Positions 52,274-61,464 of a stretch of DNA of 64,000 nucleotides are shown piece after piece. Source of the DNA: Chitinophagales bacterium (GTDB lineage Bacteria > Bacteroidota > Bacteroidia > Chitinophagales > Chitinophagaceae); the NCBI GenBank assembly GCA_017303855.1, contig JAFLBL010000011.1, forward strand, positions 1 through 64,000, read 5' to 3'. The notes below the pieces were generated by a model. The model saw only the letters and a program-made list of their open reading frames with translations. It made no database searches and had not been told where the DNA came from. Within the stretch, counting starts at the first letter, position 1; each line of letters starts with the position of its first letter. The position numbers were made by a program, and so were the translations under genes.

Positions 52274-53833
52274 TTAAAAAGGCGTATCATCATCATCCGG
52301 CAGGTCATTCATCCGGCTGCCTGTTTGTACAAATACTTTAGCGCCGCCATCCACATCACTCACGGGTTTCCAGTTACCGGTAAGACCGGTACCACCAAAC
52401 CCACCGGCATCATCTTCCACAAATTTCTGAATATGCAGCAGGGCTCTGAGCTTAATCGTTTCCAGGGAACCGTTACGGTGTTTGGCAATCCGCACGTGTG
52501 TTTCTCCCCTGTTGTTTTCACCCATTTCATTGGTGGTGATATCATAGTATTCGGGACGGTACAGGAACATTACCATGTCCGCATCCTGCTCAATGGCACC
52601 CGATTCACGAAGATCACTCAGTTGGGGCATCTTATTCCCGTCTTTACCGGCACCGCGGGTTTCCACCGCCCGGCTCAACTGGGAAAGCGCAATAATCGGA
52701 ATACTCAACTCTTTCGCCAGCCCTTTCAGGTTACGTGAAATATTACTGATCTCCTGTTCACGGTTGGTTTGTTTGCCTTCACCGGTACCACTCATCAGCT
52801 GGAGGTAGTCTATAATTACCAGACCGATATTGTTACGTGTTTTTAACCGGCGGCACTTGGCCCTTAACTCAAAAATATTCAGGGCCGGTGTATCATCAAT
52901 AAACAACGGTGCCTGGGCCAGTCGCTGTACCCCTTTGGCATAAAGTTGTTTCATTTCATGCTCTTCCATCTTACCCCGGCTGATTTTTTCCAGCCAGATT
53001 TCGCTCTCTGCCGACAGGATACGTTGAACCAACTGTCCGGCACTCATCTCCAGTGAGAAGACCGCTACCCCGGTAGGTTTGGAGGGATTCATAACAGCAT
53101 TGCGGGCCAGGTTGAGGGCAAAAGCGGTTTTACCCACAGCAGGACGGGCCGCCAGGATTATCAGGTCCGTGCTCTGCCAGCCATAGGTAACCCGGTCAAG
53201 CGAAGGAAAGCCGCTGGGCACGCCGGTTACATCTTCATTTTTATGCCGCATATCCTCGATCCGTTTAATGGTATTTACCAGTACGGAGTCGATAGATTCA
53301 AAATTTTTACGCAGGTTATTATTGGTAATTTCAAAAAGCTTGCTCTCCGCATCATCGAGCAGATCAAACACATCCGTAGAATCTTCAAACGCGTCACTGA
53401 TGATTTCCCCACTGATGCGTATAAGTTCCCGTTGAATATATTTCTGAAGAATGATACGTGCGTGGGCTTCAATATTGGCGGCGGATACCACGGCATTCGT
53501 CAGCTTGGTGACATAGTAAGCACCGCCTACCATATCGAGCTGCTCCCGGAAACGGAGTTCTTCCGCTATAGTCAGGATATCTATCGGCTGACTCTTATTG
53601 GCCAGTCCCTGCATGGCGCTGAAAATACGCTGATGTGCATCCACATAGAAACACTCCGGTTTAAGTATTTCAATAATGGTATCAAACGCTCCTTTTTCCA
53701 GCATGATGGCTCCCAATACCGCCTCCTCCAGATCCTTCGCCTGCGGGGGTACTTTACCATACACCATTGTTCCGAGATCAATGTTTGTCTTGCGCTTATT
53801 TTTCCGGTCTTTATTGGTATTTGTCAGTTCCAT
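52274..53833 (-). CDS. dnaB: replicative DNA helicase
   Basis: A 519-residue hexameric helicase unwinding DNA at the replication fork. The N-terminal domain (PQAKDLEEAVLGAIMLEKG near 30) is followed by a RecA-like domain with Walker A ILAARPAVGKTAFALNLA near 226, a Walker B region GLVIIDYLQLMSG near 334 and LSQLSRAVETRG near 376. No intein or insertion is present. The ATG at 53833 is preferred over an in-frame TTG 15 nt upstream. It is not linked to other replication genes here. Confidence 0.96.
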   Translation of the reverse strand: MELTNTNKDRKNKRKTNIDLGTMVYGKVPPQAKDLEEAVLGAIMLEKGAFDTIIEILKPECFYVDAHQRIFSAMQGLANKSQPIDILTIAEELRFREQLDMVGGAYYVTKLTNAVVSAANIEAHARIILQKYIQRELIRISGEIISDAFEDSTDVFDLLDDAESKLFEITNNNLRKNFESIDSVLVNTIKRIEDMRHKNEDVTGVPSGFPSLDRVTYGWQSTDLIILAARPAVGKTAFALNLARNAVMNPSKPTGVAVFSLEMSAGQLVQRILSAESEIWLEKISRGKMEEHEMKQLYAKGVQRLAQAPLFIDDTPALNIFELRAKCRRLKTRNNIGLVIIDYLQLMSGTGEGKQTNREQEISNISRNLKGLAKELSIPIIALSQLSRAVETRGAGKDGNKMPQLSDLRESGAIEQDADMVMFLYRPEYYDITTNEMGENNRGETHVRIAKHRNGSLETIKLRALLHIQKFVEDDAGGFGGTGLTGNWKPVSDVDGGAKVFVQTGSRMNDLPDDDDTPF

Positions 53834-54270
53834 GTTCAGTTCAGGCAATAAAAAGTTAATTCATCAGCCGGCACAACTATTCAGCTGGCAGGCAGGCGAC
53901 CATCGGGCAGGTTCCAGTCTTATAATCAGAAAAGGGATGCTTTTCGAACAGGGAAAGTTCCGTCAGTCAGACGGCGAAATAAAGTGCAAATCGTCTCAGG
54001 ACAAAATATTTCTTTCTGCACCAGTTTTTCACCGGATTCCAGGGGTTATCCACATTCAGTTTTTACCCGTAACCGCCACTACAATTTACTACTAAATAAT
54101 GGTAAAACCCCCTAACTACTAAGTAGGATACTATGTTAATTTTGTAGCTGATTTTAGTCATTTACACAATAAACAAATAATAGGCAGAGTTAGAGAAAAG
54201 AAGTTCTTACAACACCCAGCCAATCCGCTGCAACCGTACCACTTATTTATACTTTAAAATCACATAGATT
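53834..54270. other. 437-nt divergent gap upstream of the 54-64 kb cluster
   Basis: No credible gene or RNA. A TAATTTTG box at 54137-54144 matches the phylum -7 consensus and would give a leader of about 120 nt for the cluster gene at 54271. A short CTACTAAGTAG inverted repeat (around 54116-54126) lies just upstream of it. The leader is A-rich without clear structure. Confidence 0.5.
54137..54144 (+). promoter_or_regulatory. -7 box of the 54-64 kb cluster
   Basis: TAATTTTG fits TAnnTTTG exactly; transcription would start near 54148. No clear -33 TTTG 19-21 nt upstream, so an activator may be needed. Confidence 0.4.
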
Positions 54271-54780
54271 ATGGAAACTAAACAACACAGCAGCCACGCC
54301 CGCCCGGTAATCAGTCAGGCCCAGAACAACACAACCCTCTGGATCGGGCATCTTCGTCCGCAAACACAGGACCACCTTGCTGGTCAGACTTTTGTCTGCC
54401 CTTCAGAAGGATTAGTAAACAATATCCAGGTTTTCGCCTCCGCCGTTACACAGCCCGGCCAGGTAGCTTTAACTTTGCACGAATTTGATAATCAAACCCG
54501 TACATGGGGAAATGCAATTGCCAACACCTCCCGTCCGGTAGACCGGAATGACGATACGCACTGGATTCGTTTTGAACTGGATCATGTGGAACTGAAAAAA
54601 GACAGAACCTATGGTTTCAGACTGCAAACCAATGACGGTATCATCGGAATCGGTGAAGCCGCTGCCGGTAACCGGCATCCGTTCACATTCGGGCATGCCT
54701 GGAATGGTCACAGTACAAACGACAAAGGAGATTTCTTCAGCTATTTCAGCCTGGCGTTCAAAGTAGAACTTTGCGCATAA
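54271..54780 (+). CDS. beta-sandwich protein of unknown function, first gene of the cluster
   Basis: A 169-residue protein without signal peptide. After a polar N-terminus it has beta-strand patterns throughout (GQTFVCPSEGLVNNIQVFASAV, QVALTLHEFDNQTRTWGNAI, HWIRFELDHVELKKDRTYGFRLQTND), which suggest a single jelly-roll domain like a carbohydrate-binding or protease-associated module. No named family is recognised. It may bind a glycan or act as a structural subunit. A hairpin after it (54857-54898) could reduce read-through into the next gene. Confidence 0.65.
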   Translation: METKQHSSHARPVISQAQNNTTLWIGHLRPQTQDHLAGQTFVCPSEGLVNNIQVFASAVTQPGQVALTLHEFDNQTRTWGNAIANTSRPVDRNDDTHWIRFELDHVELKKDRTYGFRLQTNDGIIGIGEAAAGNRHPFTFGHAWNGHSTNDKGDFFSYFSLAFKVELCA

Positions 54781-54856
54781 CCCGCTGAACCGGCTGTTGA
54801 GACGGTTAAATATTGAAAACCAATCATCCGGCGATTATGGACAATGGCCGGAACAG

Positions 54857-54898
54857 ACCCTGTTTTGAAACTCCCGCGGGCTTCAGGACAGGGTTTTC
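54857..54898 (+). terminator. hairpin with short T tract after the 54271 gene
   Basis: ACCCTGT and ACAGGGT arms enclose further partial pairing with a CCCGCGGG top, followed by TTTTCT. It is a weak or attenuator-like terminator between the first and second cluster genes. Confidence 0.45.
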
Positions 54899-55026
54899 TG
54901 CTTACTCAGGCACTATACCCCAAAAATGGTATTTTTTTCACGGGAAAAATGTCCCAACTTGTAGCAGCTGGCTGAATCACCGGCAAATACATTTTCCCTA
55001 CGTGTTTCAAACCATAAACCACGCCT

Positions 55027-56562
55027 ATGCCTTTTTTTGATTTTCATCTGCACCCTTCTCTGAAGGCGCAGATGTCGATGCCCCCTGACTTCCCCTCTCC
55101 CTGGGAAAATATCAGGATAAAATTCAGGCACCCGAATGTAATCACCCTGTTGCTCCGATGCAGCGGCATCAATGAAGTGGTGGATTCCCAGTCCTCCCTG
55201 TCCCAATTAACCAGGGGAAAAGTGAACCTGGCAGCCATTGCCCTGCACCCGCCGGAATCCGCCATGATGAATGACGGACTGATACAACAGATAGCGGCGG
55301 AAGAGCAAACGCAGTATATCAACCTGGCCCGTATCACCGATATGGGTTCCGGTGATATTTATTTCCGGCTCCTCACTGAAGAACTCAGTAATCTCAAAAA
55401 ACAACTGACACTTAACGGGAAAAAATTAAAAATCCTCAGCAATATCAGTCAGTATAAAGCTACGGATACCGACACGGTGTATGCCGTTTTAACCATCGAA
55501 GGGGCGCATGCCTTCCTGGGTCCGCGTCAGCAAAAAACTGAAACGGAAATATTCACCACTTACTGGAACAATTTTGAAACATTTACAACCGCCCACCGGA
55601 TTTTCTCCATCAACATAGCGCACTTGCAGCAAAATGATTTCTGCAACCACGCGTTTGGTATCCAGATTTTCAAACCCAACGCGTTTTATCCCAAAGGAAA
55701 TGGAATCACACAACACGGCTTCCGTCTCCTGCAAAAAATGAAAGAAAAAAACATTTTGCTGGACATCAAACACATGAGCCTGTTTGCCCGAAAACAATTG
55801 TATGATTTCCGTATTGGTGAAGTGGCCTGGCCGATTGTTTGCACACATGCCGGGCTGACCGGCATTCGCAAAACCGACCGGGGTAAATATTTCATTGAAA
55901 CCGCGCAGGAAAGCGAAGTTCTGCGGGTACGTCATTATAAACCCGCCGGCTATTTGCCGGGCACTTCTTTTAATCCCAGTAGTATCAATTTATATGATGA
56001 AGATGTATTTGAAATCGTGGCTTCGGGTGGCCTGATCGGGCTGTCGCTTGATCAGCGTATCCTCGGCGTGCCGGAGGAGTGGATGATGTCGATCGACAAT
56101 ATGGGGGATATCTATGAAGAGGAATTTATCAGTGCGGGTGAAAAAGACTGGTTTACTCATGTGCTTACGGGCACACCAGGCGATTCGGATATTATTCTGA
56201 CCGCCGATATTACCAGCACAGACAAGCAGGACTGGCCCCGTTTCCATGCACGGCATTTTCTGAACCAGGTATTTCATTTGTTCAAAATCTGCGATACATT
56301 CAAATACAATATGGCCGAAATGGCCCGAAGGATCTGTATCGGCTCCGATTTTGACGGAATGATTAATCCGGTTGATTGCTGCCAGAATGTACTGCAGCTT
56401 GAAAAATTCAAAGCCTTGTTGCTGGAAAATTTTAAAGAATGGGAAAAAGATTTTACAGAAGTTACGGGAATCCGGGTTTCCTCGTTTATCACGCCTAAGA
56501 AACTGCTGGACAATATTTTTTACCAGAATGGCGTGGACTATCTGAAAGAGCAGTATCAATAG
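55027..56562 (+). CDS. M19/membrane dipeptidase-like amidohydrolase
   Basis: A 511-residue TIM-barrel-type metal hydrolase without signal peptide. The expected ligands are seen in order: FFDFHLHPS (H7, H9), VLTIEGAHAF near 158, LLDIKHMSLFARKQL near 240, IVCTHAGLTGIRKTD near 274 and CIGSDFDGMINP near 438. This pattern matches renal dipeptidase-type M19 peptidases, although it is about 100-150 residues longer, with extra loops near 60-140. It probably hydrolyses a dipeptide or an amide-bearing small molecule. The biological substrate is unknown. Confidence 0.78.
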   Translation: MPFFDFHLHPSLKAQMSMPPDFPSPWENIRIKFRHPNVITLLLRCSGINEVVDSQSSLSQLTRGKVNLAAIALHPPESAMMNDGLIQQIAAEEQTQYINLARITDMGSGDIYFRLLTEELSNLKKQLTLNGKKLKILSNISQYKATDTDTVYAVLTIEGAHAFLGPRQQKTETEIFTTYWNNFETFTTAHRIFSINIAHLQQNDFCNHAFGIQIFKPNAFYPKGNGITQHGFRLLQKMKEKNILLDIKHMSLFARKQLYDFRIGEVAWPIVCTHAGLTGIRKTDRGKYFIETAQESEVLRVRHYKPAGYLPGTSFNPSSINLYDEDVFEIVASGGLIGLSLDQRILGVPEEWMMSIDNMGDIYEEEFISAGEKDWFTHVLTGTPGDSDIILTADITSTDKQDWPRFHARHFLNQVFHLFKICDTFKYNMAEMARRICIGSDFDGMINPVDCCQNVLQLEKFKALLLENFKEWEKDFTEVTGIRVSSFITPKKLLDNIFYQNGVDYLKEQYQ

Positions 56563-56581
56563 CGCTTATAAATAACCGTGA

Positions 56582-56604
56582 AAACACCCTTCCGGGTTTT
56601 TCTT
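56582..56604 (+). terminator. weak hairpin with T tract after the M19-like gene
   Basis: AAAACACCC pairs imperfectly with GGGTTTTT around a TTCC loop, ending in TTTTTC. It is short and imperfect, so termination would be partial. Confidence 0.35.
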
Positions 56605-56712
56605 AATTCGTGTAACCTTGTTATACATTCCTGATACGCAGATTTCTTTACCCTATACATGAACTGCCACGTACCTGCTGACTTTTAAGTAACCACTAAA
56701 CCTGCCAGTACA

Positions 56713-57810
56713 ATGAATACATTTCTGGAAACCGGTATCTCACTGGTGCTGCTGTTTTTTGTTTTCAGTGTGATCACGTATGTAATACAGGAACTGATAG
56801 CGGTAAACCTGAAATTCAGAAGTAAACTGCTCTGGCGTTCACTGGAACACATACTGGACGGCACGCCCAAAGTAGCGCTCAGAACTTCGCTGTTACAGGC
56901 ATTACCCGAGACGGAGTCACAAACCAAGGCTTTATATGACCATGCGCAGATCGCCTGCCTTCAGCGAAAAAAATACAGCAAGCCTTCATACATACCTGCT
57001 GCCAATTTTGCGCTGGCCATTATGGATATTGTTGCCAGTACTGTTCCGCAAAAATCAGGGAACCTGTATAATGATATTAAAAACGGTTTGCAGACATATA
57101 TTGACAACGGTGGCAAATTCGGCCCTGTACTCCGGACTTTACTGGAAACCAGTAGCACGACACAGGAATTGCAGACCAAAATTGAAGCCTGGTATAACCG
57201 CTACATGCAACGGGTAACTGGCTGGTACGAAGCACACACGGTAGCCTCTGTCCGGATCATCGCACTGGTACTGGCGCTCGTCTTCAATGTAAACGTAATC
57301 AGCCTGAGTAAGACGATTTACAAAGATGCCGGTATCCGGGGCCGTATGGTGTCCATGGCGGAAAATATGGTAAACAATGCGGATTCTGTACTTCCGTATT
57401 ACAGTACTGTTTTTGAAAAAAAAGTGGAAATCCGGAAACAGTATTTCGCAGAAAAAATGAATAACGTATCCGATGACGCAGACAGAAAAAGTCTGCAGCT
57501 GAGCCTTGACACAGAACTGGATTCACTGGCAAATAACTACGACAGTGTGCAACGGAAAAAAATCAGTTATCTCCTGGCACAGCTGGATTCTACCGGACTA
57601 CCCTTAGGCTGGTCACAAAATCCCCTGCAATGCGGATATTGGAAAAAGGCCGGGCCTGCCAAAAGTGCTGGAAGTAATTTCCTGCTGGCACTGCTGGGCT
57701 GGCTGATCGCCGCCGGCTGTTTCTCCATGGGCGCCCCATTCTGGTTTGACCTGATGGGTAAACTGGTGAATGTAAGGAGAAGTGGAATAAAACCGAATAA
57801 TATAAAATAA
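56713..57810 (+). CDS. membrane protein of unknown function
   Basis: A 365-residue protein. It has predicted membrane helices near 6-28 (SLVLLFFVFSVITYVI), 180-200 (SVRIIALVLALVFNVNVISL) and 322-344 (FLLALLGWLIAAGCFSMGA), with charged soluble parts between them. The C-terminus GAPFWFDLMGKLVNVRRSG is distinctive and probably lies on the inside. It has no signal peptidase site or known domain. It sits in the middle of the cluster, 19 nt before a small unknown gene, and could anchor its hydrolases or signal damage to the membrane (inference). Confidence 0.65.
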   Translation: MNTFLETGISLVLLFFVFSVITYVIQELIAVNLKFRSKLLWRSLEHILDGTPKVALRTSLLQALPETESQTKALYDHAQIACLQRKKYSKPSYIPAANFALAIMDIVASTVPQKSGNLYNDIKNGLQTYIDNGGKFGPVLRTLLETSSTTQELQTKIEAWYNRYMQRVTGWYEAHTVASVRIIALVLALVFNVNVISLSKTIYKDAGIRGRMVSMAENMVNNADSVLPYYSTVFEKKVEIRKQYFAEKMNNVSDDADRKSLQLSLDTELDSLANNYDSVQRKKISYLLAQLDSTGLPLGWSQNPLQCGYWKKAGPAKSAGSNFLLALLGWLIAAGCFSMGAPFWFDLMGKLVNVRRSGIKPNNIK

Positions 57811-57829
57811 ACAAGTAAACCTCTGCAAT

Positions 57830-58231
57830 ATGCCTGATCAGTTTGTTCTAAAAAAAGACAATAGCCCTGTAAAATACAAGGCGGAAGTCAGTTCCATTGG
57901 TAATGCATCAACCGTACCCCGTCTTAAAAACAAAACAGGCGAAACAAAAAATCTCCAGCCCTCGCCCCCTGCAAAAAACGGCAGTATTCCAAAGAGAGAA
58001 CTTGGGCACTCAAATGAATTATCTGCTGCATTATTATCCTATGATACAGCAATTTTACTGGACAATATCCCTGATGCACAGATAGAGCAAGCCTTCACTA
58101 ACTTAATAATAAAGTACACATTATTCGGCGGGCAAGACGGGGACAAGGAATTTATATTAACCGCCGCTGAAAAGCTGTTGTTTAAAGAACAAAAGTTAAT
58201 TGTAGCATCAAAAGCTATTCAGTTAATTTAA
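57830..58231 (+). CDS. small soluble protein of unknown function
   Basis: A 133-residue protein with a low-complexity basic N-terminal half (Lys, Pro, Asn, Ser) and a helical C-terminal half (DTAILLDNIPDAQIEQAFTN). No family recognised. It lies between the membrane protein gene (19-nt gap) and the outer membrane protein gene (13-nt gap). By eye its base composition is more AT-rich than that of its neighbours, as is the next gene. Confidence 0.55.
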   Translation: MPDQFVLKKDNSPVKYKAEVSSIGNASTVPRLKNKTGETKNLQPSPPAKNGSIPKRELGHSNELSAALLSYDTAILLDNIPDAQIEQAFTNLIIKYTLFGGQDGDKEFILTAAEKLLFKEQKLIVASKAIQLI

Positions 58232-58244
58232 TAAAGTCAACCAA

Positions 58245-59417
58245 ATGAAAAAGACATTCCTGCTTACTCCATTGTTTCATTTTCTTATTACCCTGGCCGT
58301 TAGCGGTCAAAGTACTGTAGAAATTGAAATGAAAGACCTTATCGTTCCCTCTTCTCCGGCATTCAGCCTTCTTGACAATAACCCAAAAACAATCGAACGT
58401 CCCGGAACAATAAAAGCACTTGCCTTAAACCTGGTTAACAAAGCAGGTGAATCAGGCGGTCTGCCTAAAAATCTTGCATTGGAGTTTGCCCCATTCTGGT
58501 TATTCAAAACCCCGGGGATGAATATCTATAAATTTAATGGTATCGAAACAGATGATGAAGGGAATTTTAAAAAACAACATATTTTTTCCGGTCTTCGTTC
58601 GACAAGTATTTCACTGGGATCCATATTTAAGGACAGCAGCAAGACAATTCCGGTGGATGTAAATTACCTTGCATATGGAATAAGGGCCAATCTGATCAAT
58701 ATACGAAGTAAGAAAATACTACAGGAAGTAACAAAAAGGATTGTTGATATCAATACACGGCTTTCGGAAGCAATTACAAATTTAAATGGCTGTACAAAGT
58801 TTACTCCAGGGACGCCGGAATACCTCAAATGCTTCGGAGAATCATTGTCAAAATCACTGAAAAATGATTCATTGATGAAAATATATAGGGCGGAATATGT
58901 CTCCCTGGCAACAATAAGACCTTTATTTTCCGCAGACCTTGCATTTGCATCATCAACCGCCTTCGGAAATAACATCTATTCCAACCACCATGTTTACAGA
59001 ACAGGTGCCTGGCTAACACTCGCTTTATCAAAGCCATTGGCTAAATCCAGTGACATAAACAAACAGCTAAAATCCAGAAATTACATTAACGCATATGGAA
59101 TGCTCCGGCGAATGAATAGCAACACCACAAAAGACTTTAGTCAGTTTACCAAAAACAGGCTATTGGATTTGGGTGGAAGAATTGAAATAGAACTTGACAA
59201 AGTTAGTTTTTCAGTTGAGACCATTCGTCGTAACGACCAGGATAATAAAAACCTGAATACCGGCAAAACGGTTGGAATAATACAATACAGGATTTCGGAA
59301 ACACTTTACTTCCTTGGCACTTTTGGAAAAGACTTTGAAAAAGTGAATAACCTGATTGCTCTATTTGGCATTAATTGGGGATTTGGCTCCAATGCATTGT
59401 TCCAGAAATTCCGATAA
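58245..59417 (+). CDS. outer membrane beta-barrel-like protein, paralogue of the 47217 gene product
   Basis: A 390-residue exported protein with a signal peptide (MKKTFLLTPLFHFLITLAVSGQ). Shared with the protein of 47217-48434: an opening motif LIVPSSPAFSLLDNNPKTI near 30 and LPKNLALEFAPFWLF near 76. A helical stretch near 148-200 and a strand-rich C-terminal half follow. The most likely fold is an outer membrane barrel with a periplasmic start, but the family is not characterised. It links this cluster to the caspase-like locus. By eye it is AT-rich relative to the window. Confidence 0.7.
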   Translation: MKKTFLLTPLFHFLITLAVSGQSTVEIEMKDLIVPSSPAFSLLDNNPKTIERPGTIKALALNLVNKAGESGGLPKNLALEFAPFWLFKTPGMNIYKFNGIETDDEGNFKKQHIFSGLRSTSISLGSIFKDSSKTIPVDVNYLAYGIRANLINIRSKKILQEVTKRIVDINTRLSEAITNLNGCTKFTPGTPEYLKCFGESLSKSLKNDSLMKIYRAEYVSLATIRPLFSADLAFASSTAFGNNIYSNHHVYRTGAWLTLALSKPLAKSSDINKQLKSRNYINAYGMLRRMNSNTTKDFSQFTKNRLLDLGGRIEIELDKVSFSVETIRRNDQDNKNLNTGKTVGIIQYRISETLYFLGTFGKDFEKVNNLIALFGINWGFGSNALFQKFR

Positions 59418-59524
59418 AAACATTTCAGCCAGTTGGTAAAAATATAAAAACGGAAACACTGCTTGGCTGGAGTAAAATAAGATACTATACAAAACAGAAT
59501 TCTGCTTACATAAAAACAATTACC

Positions 59525-61447
59525 ATGGCTACTCCCAAATACCGTTACCTCCGCGGCTATACCATTGATCCGGGCTTTTCCACCCGGCTGGATACAATGG
59601 GCGTGAATGAGTCAGTATATAAAATAAAATGGGAGGAACTGTTTCCGGGGCCCATTGGCGAATATGTGGAAGTGATAGACTTTGACCCGGCGAATGACTG
59701 TTTTTATGAACCCGTAGATCTCGATGCGAAAGAGATCCTGGCAGAAAACGGTTTATCTCCCAGCGAAGGCAATGCGAAATTTCACCAGCAATTTGTATAC
59801 GCGGTAATTATGCAGACCATTGAAAATTTCGAAAAAGCGCTGGGCCGGAAAATTATCTGGCGATCAAACCTTCAATGGAAAGATGGCAGACCCGATACGG
59901 CTGCTGAGTATGTTCAAAAGCTCCGGGTCTATCCGCATGCCCTGATGGATGCGAATGCATTTTATGCACCGGATAAAGTGGCTTTATTGTTTGGCTACTT
60001 CCAGGCAGCTAATCGTATACTGGGAAGCAATTTTCCCGGTGGTGCGGTATTTACCTGTCTCTCCCCGGATATCGTTGCACATGAAACCACACATGCCATC
60101 CTGGATAGTATCTTTCCCCGCTACCTCGAGAATACCAATCCGGACGTGCCTGCCTTTCATGAAGCCTTTGCAGATATTGTAGCCCTTTTGCAACGTTTTT
60201 CCAATGCGAAACTGCTGGAACACCAGATCGAACAGACACGTGGCCGGCTTGATGAATATAATGTAATGGGCGAACTGGCCACCCAGTTTGGCCAGGCGCT
60301 GGAAACAGGAAGAGGCGCATTGCGCAGTGCTATTGGCAGTATTGATAAAAAAAGTGGCAAATGGAAAAAAAACGAACCCAACCCGGCCCGCTATCAGCAC
60401 TGCTATGAAGCACATGACAGGGGTGCCATCCTGGTAGCCACCATTTTCGACGCGTTCATGCGCCTGTATAATTTCCGGACGCAGGACCTGTTGCGCATAG
60501 CCACACAAGGATCAGGCATATTGCCCCAGGGATCTATTCATCCCGATCTCGTCAAACGTTTATCGGCTGAAGCCGCCGATATTGCCTCTCACCTGTTATG
60601 GATCTGTATCCGCGCATTGGATTACTGTCCGCCGTTTGATATTACTTTCGGCACCTATCTCCGGGCCCTGATCACGGCGGATTCAGATATCTGTCCGGAA
60701 GACAATAACGGATACCGCATAGCCCTGATTGAAGCATTCAGGGCCTGGGGAATATTTCCGGAGAAAGTCAATACACTGTCCGTATACAGTCTCCGCTGGT
60801 CCCCACCTGATCTGAATGCCGCAGAAAAAAAAGCATTGAAACTGATGGCCGGACATATCAAGGAAGACGTCCGCAAGATTGGCCGTATGACCGACCGGGC
60901 AGGTATTGCCCTGGAGTATAAAAAAGTGCAGGCAAAACTGCAAAGGGTATTAGTGAATCCTGCCGTAAATGCCGCGGCGGAATGGAGAAGAGAAGGTTTA
61001 AATCAGCAGGACTGGAAAAACTTTCTAAAGAAAATCGGCGTGGTTACCGATGTAAAATCATTTACCATCCGTCATGGAAAAGAACGTACCGAGTTTACTG
61101 TTAATCCAAAACTGGAAGTTCACAGTGTTCGTCCCGCTTTCAGAACAGGAAGAGGAGATGAAATAATAGAACAGGTAATCATTTCCCTTTCACAATCACA
61201 CCGGATAAAAAGCGGGGAATTCAAAGGGGCGAAATTCAGGGGTGGTTGCACCATTGTACTGAGCATAAAAAATGATTTGCTGGAGGTTGATTATATCATC
61301 CTGAAACGTTTCGACAGCGATCAGCGCCTCGCCGCGCAGATCAGCTATCAGTTTGGCGCGGCTTCCCTGCAGGCCATGCCGGTATCGGGGTATGACGAAC
61401 CCGGCAATACCCATGCTGTCAATTTTCAGCAACTCCATTTACATTAA
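59525..61447 (+). CDS. thermolysin-like (gluzincin) metallopeptidase, no signal peptide
   Basis: A 640-residue protein. The zinc site is HETTH at 186-190 with E187 as catalytic base and third ligand Glu (E213) in PAFHEAFADIVALL, where D217 matches the Asp that orients the site in thermolysin. The N-terminal about 180 residues and the C-terminal about 250 residues have no family I recognise; the latter is rich in charged helices. The ATG at 59525 is chosen because the protein starts MATPKYRYLRGYTIDPG. A longer open frame upstream overlaps the preceding gene and lacks protein-like content. Without a signal peptide it is likely cytoplasmic, unusual for a thermolysin-like enzyme. Confidence 0.78.
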   Translation: MATPKYRYLRGYTIDPGFSTRLDTMGVNESVYKIKWEELFPGPIGEYVEVIDFDPANDCFYEPVDLDAKEILAENGLSPSEGNAKFHQQFVYAVIMQTIENFEKALGRKIIWRSNLQWKDGRPDTAAEYVQKLRVYPHALMDANAFYAPDKVALLFGYFQAANRILGSNFPGGAVFTCLSPDIVAHETTHAILDSIFPRYLENTNPDVPAFHEAFADIVALLQRFSNAKLLEHQIEQTRGRLDEYNVMGELATQFGQALETGRGALRSAIGSIDKKSGKWKKNEPNPARYQHCYEAHDRGAILVATIFDAFMRLYNFRTQDLLRIATQGSGILPQGSIHPDLVKRLSAEAADIASHLLWICIRALDYCPPFDITFGTYLRALITADSDICPEDNNGYRIALIEAFRAWGIFPEKVNTLSVYSLRWSPPDLNAAEKKALKLMAGHIKEDVRKIGRMTDRAGIALEYKKVQAKLQRVLVNPAVNAAAEWRREGLNQQDWKNFLKKIGVVTDVKSFTIRHGKERTEFTVNPKLEVHSVRPAFRTGRGDEIIEQVIISLSQSHRIKSGEFKGAKFRGGCTIVLSIKNDLLEVDYIILKRFDSDQRLAAQISYQFGAASLQAMPVSGYDEPGNTHAVNFQQLHLH

Positions 61448-61464
61448 CCACTAAAACCGACTGT

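Noticed and set aside
53243..53851. 202-codon frame antisense to dnaB
   Set aside because: dnaB is certain on the other strand and this frame has no signal, motif or regulatory start.
59375..59524. Upstream extension of the metallopeptidase gene
   Set aside because: It overlaps the end of the outer membrane gene and is not protein-like; the MATPK start fits better.
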